From NCBI GenBank assembly GCA_030407085.1, contig JAQOWT010000026.1, positions 1 to 64,000 of the forward strand: a DNA stretch of 64,000 bases, given 5' to 3'. A program made the position numbers and the translations under genes. Source of the stretch: Trichopria drosophilae. Taxonomy: Eukaryota; Arthropoda; Insecta; Hymenoptera; Diapriidae. Below the pieces are notes generated by a model. That model did not search any database. It worked only from the letters and a program-made list of their open reading frames with translations, and was not told where the DNA came from. This document shows positions 15,551 through 33,017 of the stretch, in pieces. The number at the start of each line of letters is the position of its first letter. The first letter of the stretch is position 1.

Positions 15551-18120
15551 ATCTAACATTGATAAAAATTATAAGAAAACAAAAAATTCAAGGTTGAAAT
15601 GTCTGCAAATTAATGTCGCTGGAAAGCGAAGACTAAAATTTTTTAATCGGTCCCTAAAAAATATTAAACCGGTTAGTATTTTAAAGCATATGCATAATTT
15701 TCAACTACAGTATCTAACATTGATAAAAATTATAATAGAACAAAAAATTCAAGGCTGAAATGTCTGTAAAATAATGTCGCTGGAAAGCGAAGACTAAAAT
15801 TTTTTAATCGGTCCCTAAAATATTTTCAACCTGTCAGTATTTCAAAGCATATGCATAATTTTCAACTACAGTATCTAACATTGATAAAAATTATAAGAAA
15901 ACAAAAAATTCAAGGCTGAAATGTCTGGAAAATAATGTCGCTGGAAAGCGAAGACTAAAATTTTTTAATCGGTCCCTAAAATATTTTCAACCTGTCAGTA
16001 TTTTAAAGCATATGCATACTTTTCAACTACAGTATCTGACATTGATAAAAATTATAAGAAATCCAAAAATTCAAGGTTGAAATGTCTGCAAAATAATGTC
16101 GCTGGAAAGCGAAGACTAAAATTTTGTAATCGGTCCCTAAAATATATTAAACATGTTAGTATTTTAGTTATAAGAGAACAAAAAATTCAAGGTTGAAATG
16201 TCTGCAAACTAATGTCGCTGGAAAGCGAAGACTAAAATTTTTCAATCGGTCCCTAAAATATTTTAAACCTGTCAGTATTTTAGAGCATATGCATACTTTT
16301 CAACTACAGTATCTAACATTGATAAAAATTATGAGAGAACAAAAAAAAACAAGGATGAAGTGTCGGGAAAATAATGTCGAGGTAAAGGGAAGACTAAAAT
16401 TTTATAATCGGACCCTAAAATATATAAAACCTGCTAGTATTTTAAAGCATATGCATAATTTTCAACTACAGTATCTAACATTGATAAAACTTATATGAGA
16501 ACAACAAATTCAAGGCTGAAATGTCTGGAAAATAATGTCGCTGGAAAGCGAAGACTAAGATTTTTTAATCGGTCCCTAAAATATATTAAACCGGTTAGTA
16601 TTTTAAAGCATATGCATACTTTTCAACTACAGTATCTAACATTGATAAAAATTATGAGAGAACAAAAAAATTCAAGGTTGAAATGTCTGCAAAATAATGT
16701 CGCTGGAAAGCGAAGACTAAAATTTTGTAATCGGTCCCTAAAATATATTAAACCTGTTAGTATTTTAATGCATATGCATAATTTTCAACTACAGTATCTA
16801 ACATTGCTACAAATTATAAGAAAACAAAAAATTCAAGGTTGAAATGTCTGCAAAATAATGTCGCTGGAAAGCGAAGACTAAAATTTTTTAATCGGTCCCT
16901 AAAATATATTAAACCGGTTAGTATTTTAAAGCATATGCATAATTTTCAACTACAGTATCTAACATTGATAAAAATTATAAGATAACAAAAATTCAAGGCT
17001 GAAATGTCTGGAAAGTAATGTCGCTGGAAAACGAAGACTAAAATTTTGTAATCGGTCCCTAAAATATATTAAAACATTTAGTGTTTTAAAGCATATGCGT
17101 AATTTTCAACTACAGTATTTAATATTGATAAAAAGTATAAGAGAACAAAAAATTCAAGGCTGAAATGTCTGGAAAATAATGTCGCTGGAAAGCGAAGACT
17201 AAAATTTTTTAATCGGTCCCTAAAATATATTAAACCGGTTAGTATTTTAAAGCATATGCATAATTTTCAACTAAGGTATCTAACATTGATAAAAATTATA
17301 ATAGAACAAAAAATTCAACGCTGAAATGTCTGGAAAATAGTGTCGCTGGAAAGCGAAGACTAAAATTTTTAATTGGTTCCTAAAATATTTTAAACCTGTC
17401 AGTATTTTAAAGCATATGCATAATTTTCAGCTACAGTATCTAACATTGATAAAAATTATAACAGCACAAAAAATTCAAGGCTGAAATGTCTGCAAAATAA
17501 TGTCGCTGGAAAGCGAAGACTAAAATTTTTTAATCGGTCCCTAAAATATTTTAAACCTGTCAGTATTTTAAAGCATATGCATAATTTTCAACTACAGTAT
17601 CTAACATTCATAAAAATTATAAGAAAACAAAAAATTCAAGACTGAAATGTTTGGAAAATAATGTTGCTGGACAGCGAAGACTAAAATTTTGTAATCGGTC
17701 CCTAAAATATATTAAACCTGTTAGTATTTTAGTTATAAGAGAACAAAAAATTCAAGGTTGAAATGTCTGCAAAATAATGTCGCTGGAAAGCGAAGACTAA
17801 AATTTTTTAATCGGTCCCTAAAATATGTTAAACCTGTCAGTATTTTAAAGCATATGCATACTTCTCAACTACAGTATCTAACATTGATAGAAATTATGAG
17901 AGAACAAAAAAATTCAAGGTTGAAATGTCTACAAAATAATGTCGCTGGAAAGCGAAGACTAAAATTTTTTAATCGGTCCCTAAAATATATTAAACCGGTT
18001 AGTATTTTAAAGCATATGCATAATTTTCAACTACAGTATCTAACATTGATAAAACTTATAAGAGAACAAAAAATTCAAGGCTGAAATGTCTGGAAAATAA
18101 TGTCGCTGGAAAGCGAAGAC

Positions 18121-19940
18121 TAAAATTTTGTAATCGGTCCCTAAAATATATTAAACCTGGTAGTATTTTAAAGCATATGCATAATTTTAAACTACAGTAT
18201 CTAACATTGATAAAAATTATAAGAGAACAAAAAACTCAAGGCTGAAATTTTTTTAATTGGTCCCTAAAATATGTTAAACCTGTCAGTATTTTAAAGCATA
18301 TGCATACTTTTCAACTACAGTATCTAACATTGATACAAAATATAAGAGAACAAAAAATTCAAGACTGAAATGTCTGGAAAATAATGTCGCTGGAAAGCGA
18401 AGACTGAAATTTTGTAATCGGTCCCTAGAATATATAAAACCTGCTAGTATTTTAAAGCATATGCATAATTTTCAACTACAGTATCTAACATTGATAAAAA
18501 TTATAAGAGAACAAAAAATTCAAGGCTGAAATGTCTGGAAAATAATGTCGCGGGAAAGCGAAGACTAAAATTTTGTAATCGGTCCCTAAAATATTTTAAA
18601 CCTGTTAGTATTTTAAAGCATATGCATAATTTTCAACTACAGTATCTAACATTGCTGGAACTTATAAGAGAACAAAAAATTCAAGGCTGAAATGTCTGGA
18701 AAATAATGTCGCTGAAAAACGAAGACTAAAATTTTGTAATCGGTCCCTAAAATATATTAAATCTATTAGTATTTTAAAGCATATGCATAATTTTCAACTA
18801 CAGTATCTAACATTGATAAAAATTATAAGAAAACAAAAAATTCAAGGTTGAAATGTCTGCAAAATAATGTCGCTGGAAAGCGAAGACTAACATTTTTTAA
18901 TCGGTCCCTAAAATATATTAAACCGGTTAGTATTTTAAAGCATATGCATAATTTTCAACTACAGTATCTAACATTGATAAAACTTATAAGAGAACAAAAA
19001 ATTCAAGGCTGAAATGTCTGGAAAATAATGTCGCTGGAAAGCGAAGACTAAAATTTTGTAATCGGTCCCTAAAATATATTAAACCTGGTAGTATTTTAAA
19101 GCATATGCATAATTTTAAACTACAGTATCTAACATTGATAAAAATTATAAGAGAACAAAAAACTCAAGGCTGAAATTTTTTTAATTGGTCCCTAAAATAT
19201 GTTAAACCTGTCAGTATTTTAAAGCATATGCATACTTTTCAACTACAGTATCTAACATTGATACAAAATATAAGAGAACAAAAAATTCAAGACTGAAATG
19301 TCTGGAAAATAATGTCGCTGGAAAGCGAAGACTGAAATTTTGTAATCGGTCCCTAGAATATATAAAACCTGCTAGTATTTTAAAGCATATGCATAATTTT
19401 CAACTACAGTATCTAACATTGATAAAAATTATAAGAGAACAAAAAATTCAAGGCTGAAATGTCTGGAAAATAATGTCGCGGGAAAGCGAAGACTAAAATT
19501 TTGTAATCGGTCCCTAAAATATTTTAAACCTGTTAGTATTTTAAAGCATATGCATAATTTTCAACTACAGTATCTAACATTGCTGGAACTTATAAGAGAA
19601 CAAAAAATTCAAGGCTGAAATGTCTGGAAAATAATGTCGCTGAAAAACGAAGACTAAAATTTTGTAATCGGTCCCTAAAATATATTAAATCTATTAGTAT
19701 TTTAAAGCATATGCATAATTTTCAACTACAGTATCTAACATTGATAAAAATTATAAGAAAACAAAAAATTCAAGGTTGAAATGTCTGCAAAATAATGTCG
19801 CTGGAAAGCGAAGACTAACATTTTTTAATCGGTCCCTAAAATATATTAAACCGGTTAGTATTTTAAAGCATATGCATAATTTTCAACTACAGTATCTAAC
19901 ATTGATAAAACTTATAAGAGAACAACAAATTCAAGGCTGA
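18121..19940. repeat. Direct tandem duplication of a 928-bp satellite block
   Basis: The text starting at 18121 restarts at 19049 with the same sequence of diagnostic variants: CCTGGTAG, the shortened AAATTTTTTTAATTGG monomer, the CGCGGGAAAGCG monomer, TTGCTGGAAC, and AAATCTATTAG. Two copies lie side by side, so this is a very recent tandem duplication of about six monomers. Confidence 0.85.
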
Positions 19941-22900
19941 AATGTCTGGAAAATAATGTCGCTGGAAAACGAAGGCTAAAATTTTTTAATCGGTCCCTAA
20001 AATATGTTAAACCTATCAGTATTTTAAAGCATATGCATACTTTTCAACTACAGTATCTAACATTGATAAAAATGATAAGAGAACAAAAAATTCAAGGTTG
20101 AAATGTCTGCAAATTAATGTCGCTGGAAAGCGAAGACTAAAATTTTTTAATCGGTCCCTAAAATATTTTAAACCGGTTAGTAGTTTAAAGCATATGCATA
20201 CTTTTCAACTACAGTATCTAACTTTGATAAAAATTATAAGAGAACAAAAAATTCAAGGCTGAAATGTCTGCAAAATAATGTCGCTGGAAAGCGAGACTAA
20301 AATTTTTTAATCGGTCCCTAAAATATGTTAAACCTGTCAGTATTTTAAAGCATATGCATACTTTTCAACTACAGTATCTAACATTGATAAAAATTATAAG
20401 ATAACAAAAATTCAAGGCTGAAATGTCTGGAAAGTAATGTCGCTGGAAAACGAAGACTAAAATTTTGTAATCGGTCCCTAAAATATATTAAAACATTTAG
20501 TGTTTTAAAGCATATGCGTAATTTTCAACTACAGTATTTAATATTGATAAAAAGTATAAGAGAACAAAAAATTCAAGGCTGAAATGTCTGGAAAATAATG
20601 TCGCTGGAAAGCGAAGACTAAAATTTTATAATCGGTCCCCAAAATATATTAAACCTGTTAGTATTTTAAAGCATATGCATACTTTTCGACTACAGCATCT
20701 AACATTGATAAAAATTATAAGAGAACAAAAAATTCAAGGTTGAAATGTCTGCAAAATAATGTCGCTGGAAAGCGAAGACTAAAATTTTGTAATCGGTCCC
20801 TAAAATATATTAAACCTGTTAGTATTTTAATGCATATGCATAATTTTCAACTACAGTATCTAACATTGCTACAAATTATAAGAAAACAAAAAATTCAAGG
20901 TTGAAATGTCTGCAAAATAATGTCGCTGGAAAGCGAAGACTAAAATTTTTTAATCGGTCCCTAAAATATATTAAACCGGTTAGTATTTTAAAGCATATGC
21001 ATAATTTTCAACTACAGTATCTAACATTGATAAAAATTATAAGATAACAAAAATTCAAGGCTGAAATGTCTGGAAAGTAATGTCGCTGGAAAACGAAGAC
21101 TAAAATTTTGTAATCGGTCCCTAAAATATATTAAAACATTTAGTGTTTTAAAGCATATGCGTAATTTTCAACTACAGTATTTAATATTGATAAAAAGTAT
21201 AAGAGAACAAAAAATTCAAGGCTGAAATGTCTGGAAAATAATATCGCTGGAAAGCGAAGACTAAAATTTTTTAATCGGTCCCTAAAATATATTAAACCGG
21301 TTAGTATTTTAAAGCATATGCATAATTTTCAACTACAGTATCTAACATTGATAAAAATTATAATAGAACAAAAAATTCAACGCTGAAATGTCTGGAAAAT
21401 AGTGTCGCTGGAAAGCGAAGACTAAAATCTTTTAATTGGTTCCTAAAATATTTTAAACCTGTCAGTATTTTAAAGCATATGCATAATTTTCAGCTACAGT
21501 ATCTAACATTGATAAAAATTATAACAGCACAAAAAATTCAAGGCTGAAATGTCTGCAAAATAATGTCGCTGGAAAGCGAAGACTAAAATTTTTTAATCGG
21601 TCCCTAAAATATTTTAAACCTGTCAGTATTTTAAAGCATATGCATAATTTTCAACTACAGTATCTAACATTCATAAAAATTATAAGAAAACAAAAAATTC
21701 AAGACTGAAATGTTTGGAAAATAATGTTGCTGGACAGCGAAGACTAAAATTTTGTAATCGGTCCCTAAAATATATTAAACCTGTTAGTATTTTAGTTATA
21801 AGAGAACAAAAAATTCAAGGTTGAAATGTCTGCAAAATAATGTCGCTGGAAAGCGAAGACTAAAATTTTTTAATCGGTCCCTAAAATATTTTAAACCTGT
21901 CAGTATTTTAGAGCATATGCATACTTTTCAACTACAGTATCTAACATTGATAGAAATTATGAGAGAACAAAAAAATTCAAGGTTGAAATGTCTGCAAAAT
22001 AATGTCGCTGGAAAGCGAAGACTAAAATTTTTTAATCGGTCCCTAAAATATATTAAACCGGTTAGTATTTTAAAGCATATGCATAATTTTCAACTACAGT
22101 ATCTAACATTGATAAAACTTATAAGAGAACAAAAAATTCAAGGCTGAAATGTCTGGAAAATAATGTCGCTGGAAAGCGAAGACTAAAATTTTGTAATCGG
22201 TCCCTAAAATATATTAAACCTGGTAGTATTTTAAAGCATATGCATAATTTTAAACTACAGTATCTAACATTGATAAAAATTATAAGAGAACAAAAAACTC
22301 AAGGCTGAAATTTTTTTAATTGGTCCCTAAAATATGTTAAACCTGTCAGTATTTTAAAGCATATGCATACTTTTCAACTACAGTATCTAACATTGATACA
22401 AAATATAAGAGAACAAAAAATTCAAGACTGAAATGTCTGGAAAATAATGTCGCTGGAAAGCGAAGACTGAAATTTTGTAATCGGTCCCTAGAATATATAA
22501 AACCTGCTAGTATTTTAAAGCATATGCATAATTTTCAACTACAGTATCTAACATTGATAAAAATTATAAGAGAACAAAAAATTCAAGGCTGAAATGTCTG
22601 GAAAATAATGTCGCGGGAAAGCGAAGACTAAAATTTTATAATCGGTCCCTAAAATATATTAAACCTGTTAGTATTTTAAAGCATATGCATAATTTTCAAC
22701 TACAGTATCTAACATTGATAAAAATTACAAGAGAACAAAAAATTCAAGGCTGACATGTCTGCAAAATAATGTCGCTGGAAAGCGAAGACTAAAATTTTGT
22801 AATCGGTCCCTAAAATATTTTAAACCTGTTAGTATTTTAAAGCATATGCATAATTTTCAACTACAGTATCTAACATTGATAAAACTTATAAGAGAACAAC

Positions 22901-25900
22901 AAATTCAAGGCTGAAATGTCTGGAAAATAATGTCGCTGGAAAGCGAAGACTAAAATTTTTTAATCGGTCCCTAAAATATATTAAACCTATCAGTATTTTA
23001 AGGCATATGCATACTTTTCAACTACAGTATCTAACATTGATAAAAATTATAAGAGAACAAAAAATTCAAGGCTGAAATGTCTGGAAAATAATGTCGCTGG
23101 AAAGCGAAGACTAAAATTTTTTAATCGGTCCCTAAAATATTTTAAACCTGTCAGTATCTTAAAGCATATGCATAATTTTCAACTACAGTATCTAACATTC
23201 ATAAAAATTATAAGAAAACAAAAAATTCAAGACTGAAATGTTTGGAAAATAATGTCGCTGGAAAGCGAAGACTAAAATTTTTTAATCGGTCCCTAAAATA
23301 TGTTAAACCTGTCAGTATTTTAAAGCATATGCATACTTCTCAACTACAGTATCTAACATTGATAGAAATTATGAGAGAACAAACAAATTCAAGGTTGAAA
23401 TGTCTGCAAAATAATGTCGCTGGAAAGCGAAGACTAAAATTTTTTAATCGGTCCCTAAAATATTTTAAACCGGTTAGTAGTTTAAAGCATATGCATACTT
23501 TTCAACTACAGTATCTAACTTTGATAAAAATTATAAGAGAACAAAAAATTCAAGGCTGAAATGTCTGGAAAATAATGTCGCTGGAAAGCGAAGACTAAAA
23601 TTTTATAATCGGTCCCCAAAATATATTAAACCTGTTAGTATTTTAAAGCATATGCATACTTTTCGACTACAGCATCTAACATTGATAAAAATTATAAGAG
23701 AACAAAAAATTCAAGGTTGAAATGTCTGCTAAATAATGTCGCTGGAAAGCGAAGACTAAAATTTTATAATCGGTCCCCAAAATATATTAAACCTGTTAGT
23801 ATTTTAAAGCATATGCATAATTTTCAACTACAGTATCTAACATTGATAAAACTTATAAGAGAACAACAAATTCAAGGCTGAAATGACTGGAAAATAATGT
23901 CGCTGGAAAACGAAGACTAAAATTTTGTAATCGGTCCCTAAAATATATTAAAACTTTTAGTATTTTAAAGCATATGCGTAATTTTCAACTACAGTATTTA
24001 ATATTGATAAAAAGTATAAGAGAACAAAAAATTCAAGGCTGAAATGTCTGGAAAATAATGTCGCTGGAAAGCGAAGACTAAAATTTTATAATCGGTCCCT
24101 AAAATATATTAAACCTGTTACTATTTTAAAGCATATGCATAATTTTCATCTACAGTATCTAACATTGAAAGAAATTATAAGAAAACAAAAAATTCAAGGC
24201 TGAAATGTCTGGAAAATAATGTTGCTGGAAAGCGAAGACTAAAATTTTGTAATCGGTCCCTAAAATATTTTAAACCTGTCAGTATTTTAAAGCATATGCA
24301 TAATTTTCAACTACAGTATCTCACATTGATAAAAATTATAAGAGAACAAAAAATTCAAGGCTGAAATGTCTGGAAAATAATGTCGCTGGAAAGCGAAGAC
24401 TAAAATTTTGTAATCGGTCCCTAAAATATATTAAACCTGTTAGTATTTTAGTTATAAGAGAACAAAAAATTCAAGGCTGAAATGTCTGGAAAATAATGTC
24501 GCTGGAAAACGAAGACTAAAATTTTTTAATCGGTCCCTAAAATATATTAAACCGGTTAGTATTTTAAAGCATATGCATACTTTTCAACTACAGTATCTAA
24601 CATTGATAAAAATTATAAGATAACAAAAAATTCAAGGCTGAAATGTCTGGAAAGTAATGTCGCTGGAAAGCGAAGACTAAAATTTTTTAATCGGTCCCTA
24701 AAATATATTAAACCGGTTAGTATTTTAAAGCATATGCATAATTTTCAACTACAGTATCTAACATTGATAAAAATTATAATAGAACAAAAAATTCAAGGCT
24801 GAAATGTCTGGAAAATAATGTCGCTGGAAATCGAAGACTAAAATTTTTTAATCGGTCCCTAAAATATTTTAAACCTGTCAGTATTTTAGAGCATATGCAT
24901 ACTTTTCAACTACAGTATCTAACATTGATAAAAATTATGAGAGAACAAAAAAATTCAAGGTTGAAATGTCTGCAAAATAATGTCGCTGGAAAGCGAAGAC
25001 TAAAATTTTTTAATTGGTCCCTAAAATATGTTAAACCTGTCAGTATTTTAAAGCATATGCATACTTTTCAACTACAGTATCTAACATTGATACAAAATAT
25101 AAGAGAACAAAAAATTCAAGACTGAAATGTCTGGAAAATAATGTCGCTGGAAAGCGAAGACTGAAATTTTGTAATCGGTCCCTAAAATATATAAAACCTG
25201 TTAGTATTTTAAAGCATATGCATAATTTTAAACTACAGTATCTAACATTGATAAAAATTATAAGAGAACAAAAAACTCAAGGCTGAAATTTTTTTAATTG
25301 GTCCCTAAAATATGTTAAACCTGTCAGTATTTTAAAGCATATGCATACTTTTCAACTACAGTATCTAACATTGATAAAAATTATAAGAAATTCAAAAATT
25401 CAAGGCTGAAACGTCTGGAAAATAATGTCGCTGGAAAGCGAAGACTAAAATTTTGTAATAGGTCCCTAAAATATTTTAAACCTGTCAGTATTTTAAAGCA
25501 TATGCATAATTTTCAACTACAGTATCTAACATTGATAAAAATTATAAGAGATCGAAAAATTCAAGGTTGAAATGTCTGCTAAATAATGTCGCTGGAAAGC
25601 GAAGACTAACATTTTTTAATCGGTCCCTAAAATATATTAAACCGGTTAGTATTTTAAAGCATATGCATAATTTTCAACTACAGTATCTAACATTGATAAA
25701 ACTTATAAGAGAACAACAAATTCAAGGCTGAAATGTCTGGAAAATAATGTCGCTGGAAAGCGAAGACTAAAATTTTTTAATCGGTCCCTAAAATATTTTA
25801 AACCGGTTAGTAGTTTAAAGCATATGCATACTTTTCAACTACAGTATCTAACTTTGATAAAAATTATAAGAGAACAAAAAATTCAAGGCTGAAATGTCTG

Positions 25901-26125
25901 CAAAATAATGTCGCTGGAAAGCGAAACTAAAAGTATTTAATCGGTACCGAAAATATAGTAAACCTGCTAGTATTTTAAAGCATATGCATACTTTTCAACT
26001 ACAGTATCTAACATTGATAAAAATTATAAGAAATCCAAAAATTCAAGGCTGAATCGTCTGGAAAATAATGTCGCTGGAAAGCGAAGAATAAAATAGTTTA
26101 GTCAGTCCCTAAAATATATTAAACC

Positions 26126-26127
26126 TG
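26126..26127. other. Left target-site duplication (TG) of element 1
   Basis: Satellite text AAACCTG stops here and the element begins CCCGAG. On the other side the satellite resumes as TGTTACTATTTT (44989 on). The uninterrupted satellite monomer reads AAACCTGTTACTATTTT (for example near 24115), so exactly one TG is duplicated. Confidence 0.85.
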
Positions 26128-27083
26128 CCCGAGTAAAAAAAAAAATGATCTAATTTGATCAAATTTGGCCGAAACCGAATGAATCAAAAGGGGATCAGAA
26201 TAAGATCACTTTTTTGAAACATTTCAGGATCTGAGATTTTCTGTCAATTAATGAAAATTAGGCCAAAACTGGATGTAATTGCGATTTTTTTTATATAAAA
26301 ATTTAATCTGATCAGAACTGTTTCATACTCATATATTTGCGACAATTCGAAGTGAATTGGAATTGTATCATATTTTGGTCAATTTAGGATCTCTTTGCGA
26401 TCAAAATGCAACCAAAATCGAATTGTTCTGTTTCAGAAAAGAGAATGTCATTGGCGACGATTCCGATCAAATTTGATCAAAATGTAATACATTCAGGAGC
26501 AATATCCGCCGAAGTATGATATATTTCAGCTGATAGATTTTTATCTCTTTCAAATCTGAGCATCGATTATGTTAATTTGAAATAGATCAAAATTTAATCA
26601 CAATCATATCCGGTTCCAATCAGTTGTGATCCATTTCGAAGACACAGGAAACCTCTGAGAATGCGGCTTGGAAATTTCTTTCGACCCTTATAAGATACGA
26701 TTTAGATCCAATTCTATTTGAATTTATTTCAATTTAAACGTAATCCAAAACAAAATTGGAACGAAAGAAATATTATTCAAATAAACAGAAATAAACTGTG
26801 CTTTTTAATTCGAATAGTCAGAAATAATATGTACGTCACGCATGCACGATAATCGGCATCTTATTCCCCTGTAGAGAGGGGCAGAAGTAATCCATTATAC
26901 GACTGCGACACGGTAGCATGTAATAATGAATACGTTATTACCCGCTGTCAAGGGCAATAATAACTCATTATTGCCCAGTGGTGTCATCATCATCCTTTAA
27001 TGTACAATACTCTATTCTTCAATTTATTTCAAAACAAAGTCACATTCTACATTAATAAGTATTATTTTAATATTTTTGTTAAA
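26128..27083. promoter_or_regulatory. Left subterminal region of element 1, GATC-rich
   Basis: No gene here: 956 bp separate the terminus from the BEN stop codon. I count 13 GATC tetramers in the first 600 bp, many in TTTGATCAAA or GATCAAAA contexts, far above what an AT-rich sequence should give by chance. CACTA-type transposons carry clustered subterminal motifs that bind an element-encoded DNA-binding protein. I infer the same role here, possibly with the BEN protein. An AATAAA signal for the BEN transcript (minus strand) lies at 27023-27028. Coordinates 26860-27000 hold unremarkable sequence. Confidence 0.6.
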
Positions 27084-31948
<4,865 letters not shown>

Positions 31949-32272
31949 TTTTTCTGAGGTCACTCACAACTGTAAAAAAATGCAATACTTAAGTAGATAG
32001 AAATAATGCATTCGCGATACAAAGATAGATGCTCTTTAGTAAACTTACTTAATGTTGGATTCCTCAAATTATAATTAACAACGAAGGTCTGCTGTCAATC
32101 TCGGTCTGTCTCTGGCTTCAGTAGATTGAAGTTGGTTACGGACAATTGCAATCAGTAAATAGTATTTTCTATTGTCCGATACACGAGTGCACACTGAATA
32201 TTACCTGACTGTACTGAACTGTACATTGCACTCTTAAAATCGACCTAAGCTTAGTCAATTGTAGTTCTTAAC
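31949..32272. promoter_or_regulatory. Divergent promoter between left BEN gene and coiled-coil gene
   Basis: A 324-bp gap separates two head-to-head start codons. On the BEN side a non-coding first exon ends at 32049 with a GTAAGT donor, and the acceptor TTACAG is at 31970-31972. The stretch 31950-32160 aligns with 38930-39135 upstream of the right BEN gene (shared AAACTTACTT, GAAGTTGGTTAC and GACAATTG blocks) but is far more diverged than the arms. No clear TATA box was assigned. Confidence 0.6.
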
Positions 32273-32981
32273 ATGGCTCTAGAATTTAATGAAGGTCAAA
32301 TTTGGTCTGAAGACGAATCTCAAGAAGGTATGTTTAATTAAAATTAAATACAACTATACAATAAAAACTGAAATGCTTCAAATGTAGATCTGGATCAACA
32401 TGTAAAATGTCAGCACTCGAAATATATATTTGGGATGGGTTTCCTAAATTACGGTATTTCGTTTGTATTCGCTTTTTCCGTTAAATTATCTTGTGTCATG
32501 ATTTTTAACCTGTCGGGATTTTGAAGAGTCGGGATTTCGAACGTCAGATTTTTTAACTGTCGGGTTTACGCTACATTGAGCTTTTGAGGTATTGGGATTT
32601 TGGTACCCGCCCTATATTTGCACATCAAATTAAAATCGAATCGAAAATAAATATAAAATTTATATTAATTTTTTGCAATATTCACACTTACTTAGCTTTT
32701 TATGTTCAGATGAGAATGCAAAAAATGTTGAACGTGAAGGAGACAATTTGTCTGAAGAAGAGGAATCAAAATATAAAGAACAATGTGGAAGGTGTCATTT
32801 AAGATTTAAGATAATAAGATTAGAAAAGTACCTTAAAGTACTTAAACAAGAAAAAATAAATCTGAAACTCGAACAGTTGAACTTAACAAAAAAAAAGTTA
32901 CATTTGAAATCACTAATGATGACGGTTGAAGAAAAAATTCAAAAGCTAAAATATGAATGGAATGTTAAGAGAAATTCGTGA
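32273..32981 (+). CDS. Small CxxC coiled-coil protein of element 1 (two exons)
   Basis: Exon 1 is 32273-32327 and exon 2 is 32710-32981 (GT-AG intron, phase 1), giving 108 residues. The N-terminus is acidic (EFNEGQIWSEDESQE). A single C-x2-C-x2-RF motif (CGRCHLRF) follows, then about 60 residues rich in Leu, Lys and Glu with heptad spacing, typical of a coiled coil. I do not recognise a family. The gene in element 2 at 57747 has the same exon layout, the same phase, CENCNIRF at the same place and the same helical tail. One CxxC per chain plus a coiled coil suggests a dimer sharing a zinc ion, which is inference. It lies divergent to BEN and convergent to the transposase, with stop codons 36 bp apart. 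A candidate poly(A) signal AATAAA at 33048-33053 lies inside the transposase coding sequence. Confidence 0.72.
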
Positions 32982-33017
32982 TCGAATACACCATCTTAAA
33001 TGTTGTCACATATTAAT

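Larger units (their letters stand above)
1..26127. repeat. Tandem satellite array, about 161-bp monomer (left block)
   Basis: Head-to-tail monomers of about 161 bp fill the whole interval. Each carries recurring landmarks such as AAAGCATATGCATAATTTTC, TCGCTGGAAAGCGAAGAC and AATCGGTCCCT. Monomers differ by point changes and small indels; some are 162 bp, and some are shortened (for example around 3225, 6038, 7925, 13355 and 17733, where the text jumps from TAGTATTTTA to GTTATAAGAG). The array is AT-rich and has no gene. Open frames of 61-115 codons recur only because the monomer lacks stops in part of one frame. An array of this size suggests pericentromeric or centromeric heterochromatin, which is inference. 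The array resumes after element 1 at 44989. Confidence 0.97.

Noticed and set aside
30..25125. Dozens of open frames of 61-115 codons with similar proteins (KCLQNNVAGKRRLK...)
   Set aside because: They are translations of the satellite monomer. The 161-bp period shifts frame each unit, and the longer ones arise only where monomers are 162 bp. No start context, splice signal or independent conservation.
1..26127. Regular repeat spacing that could suggest a CRISPR array
   Set aside because: The whole 161-bp unit repeats, with no unique spacers; genes here are spliced and eukaryotic.
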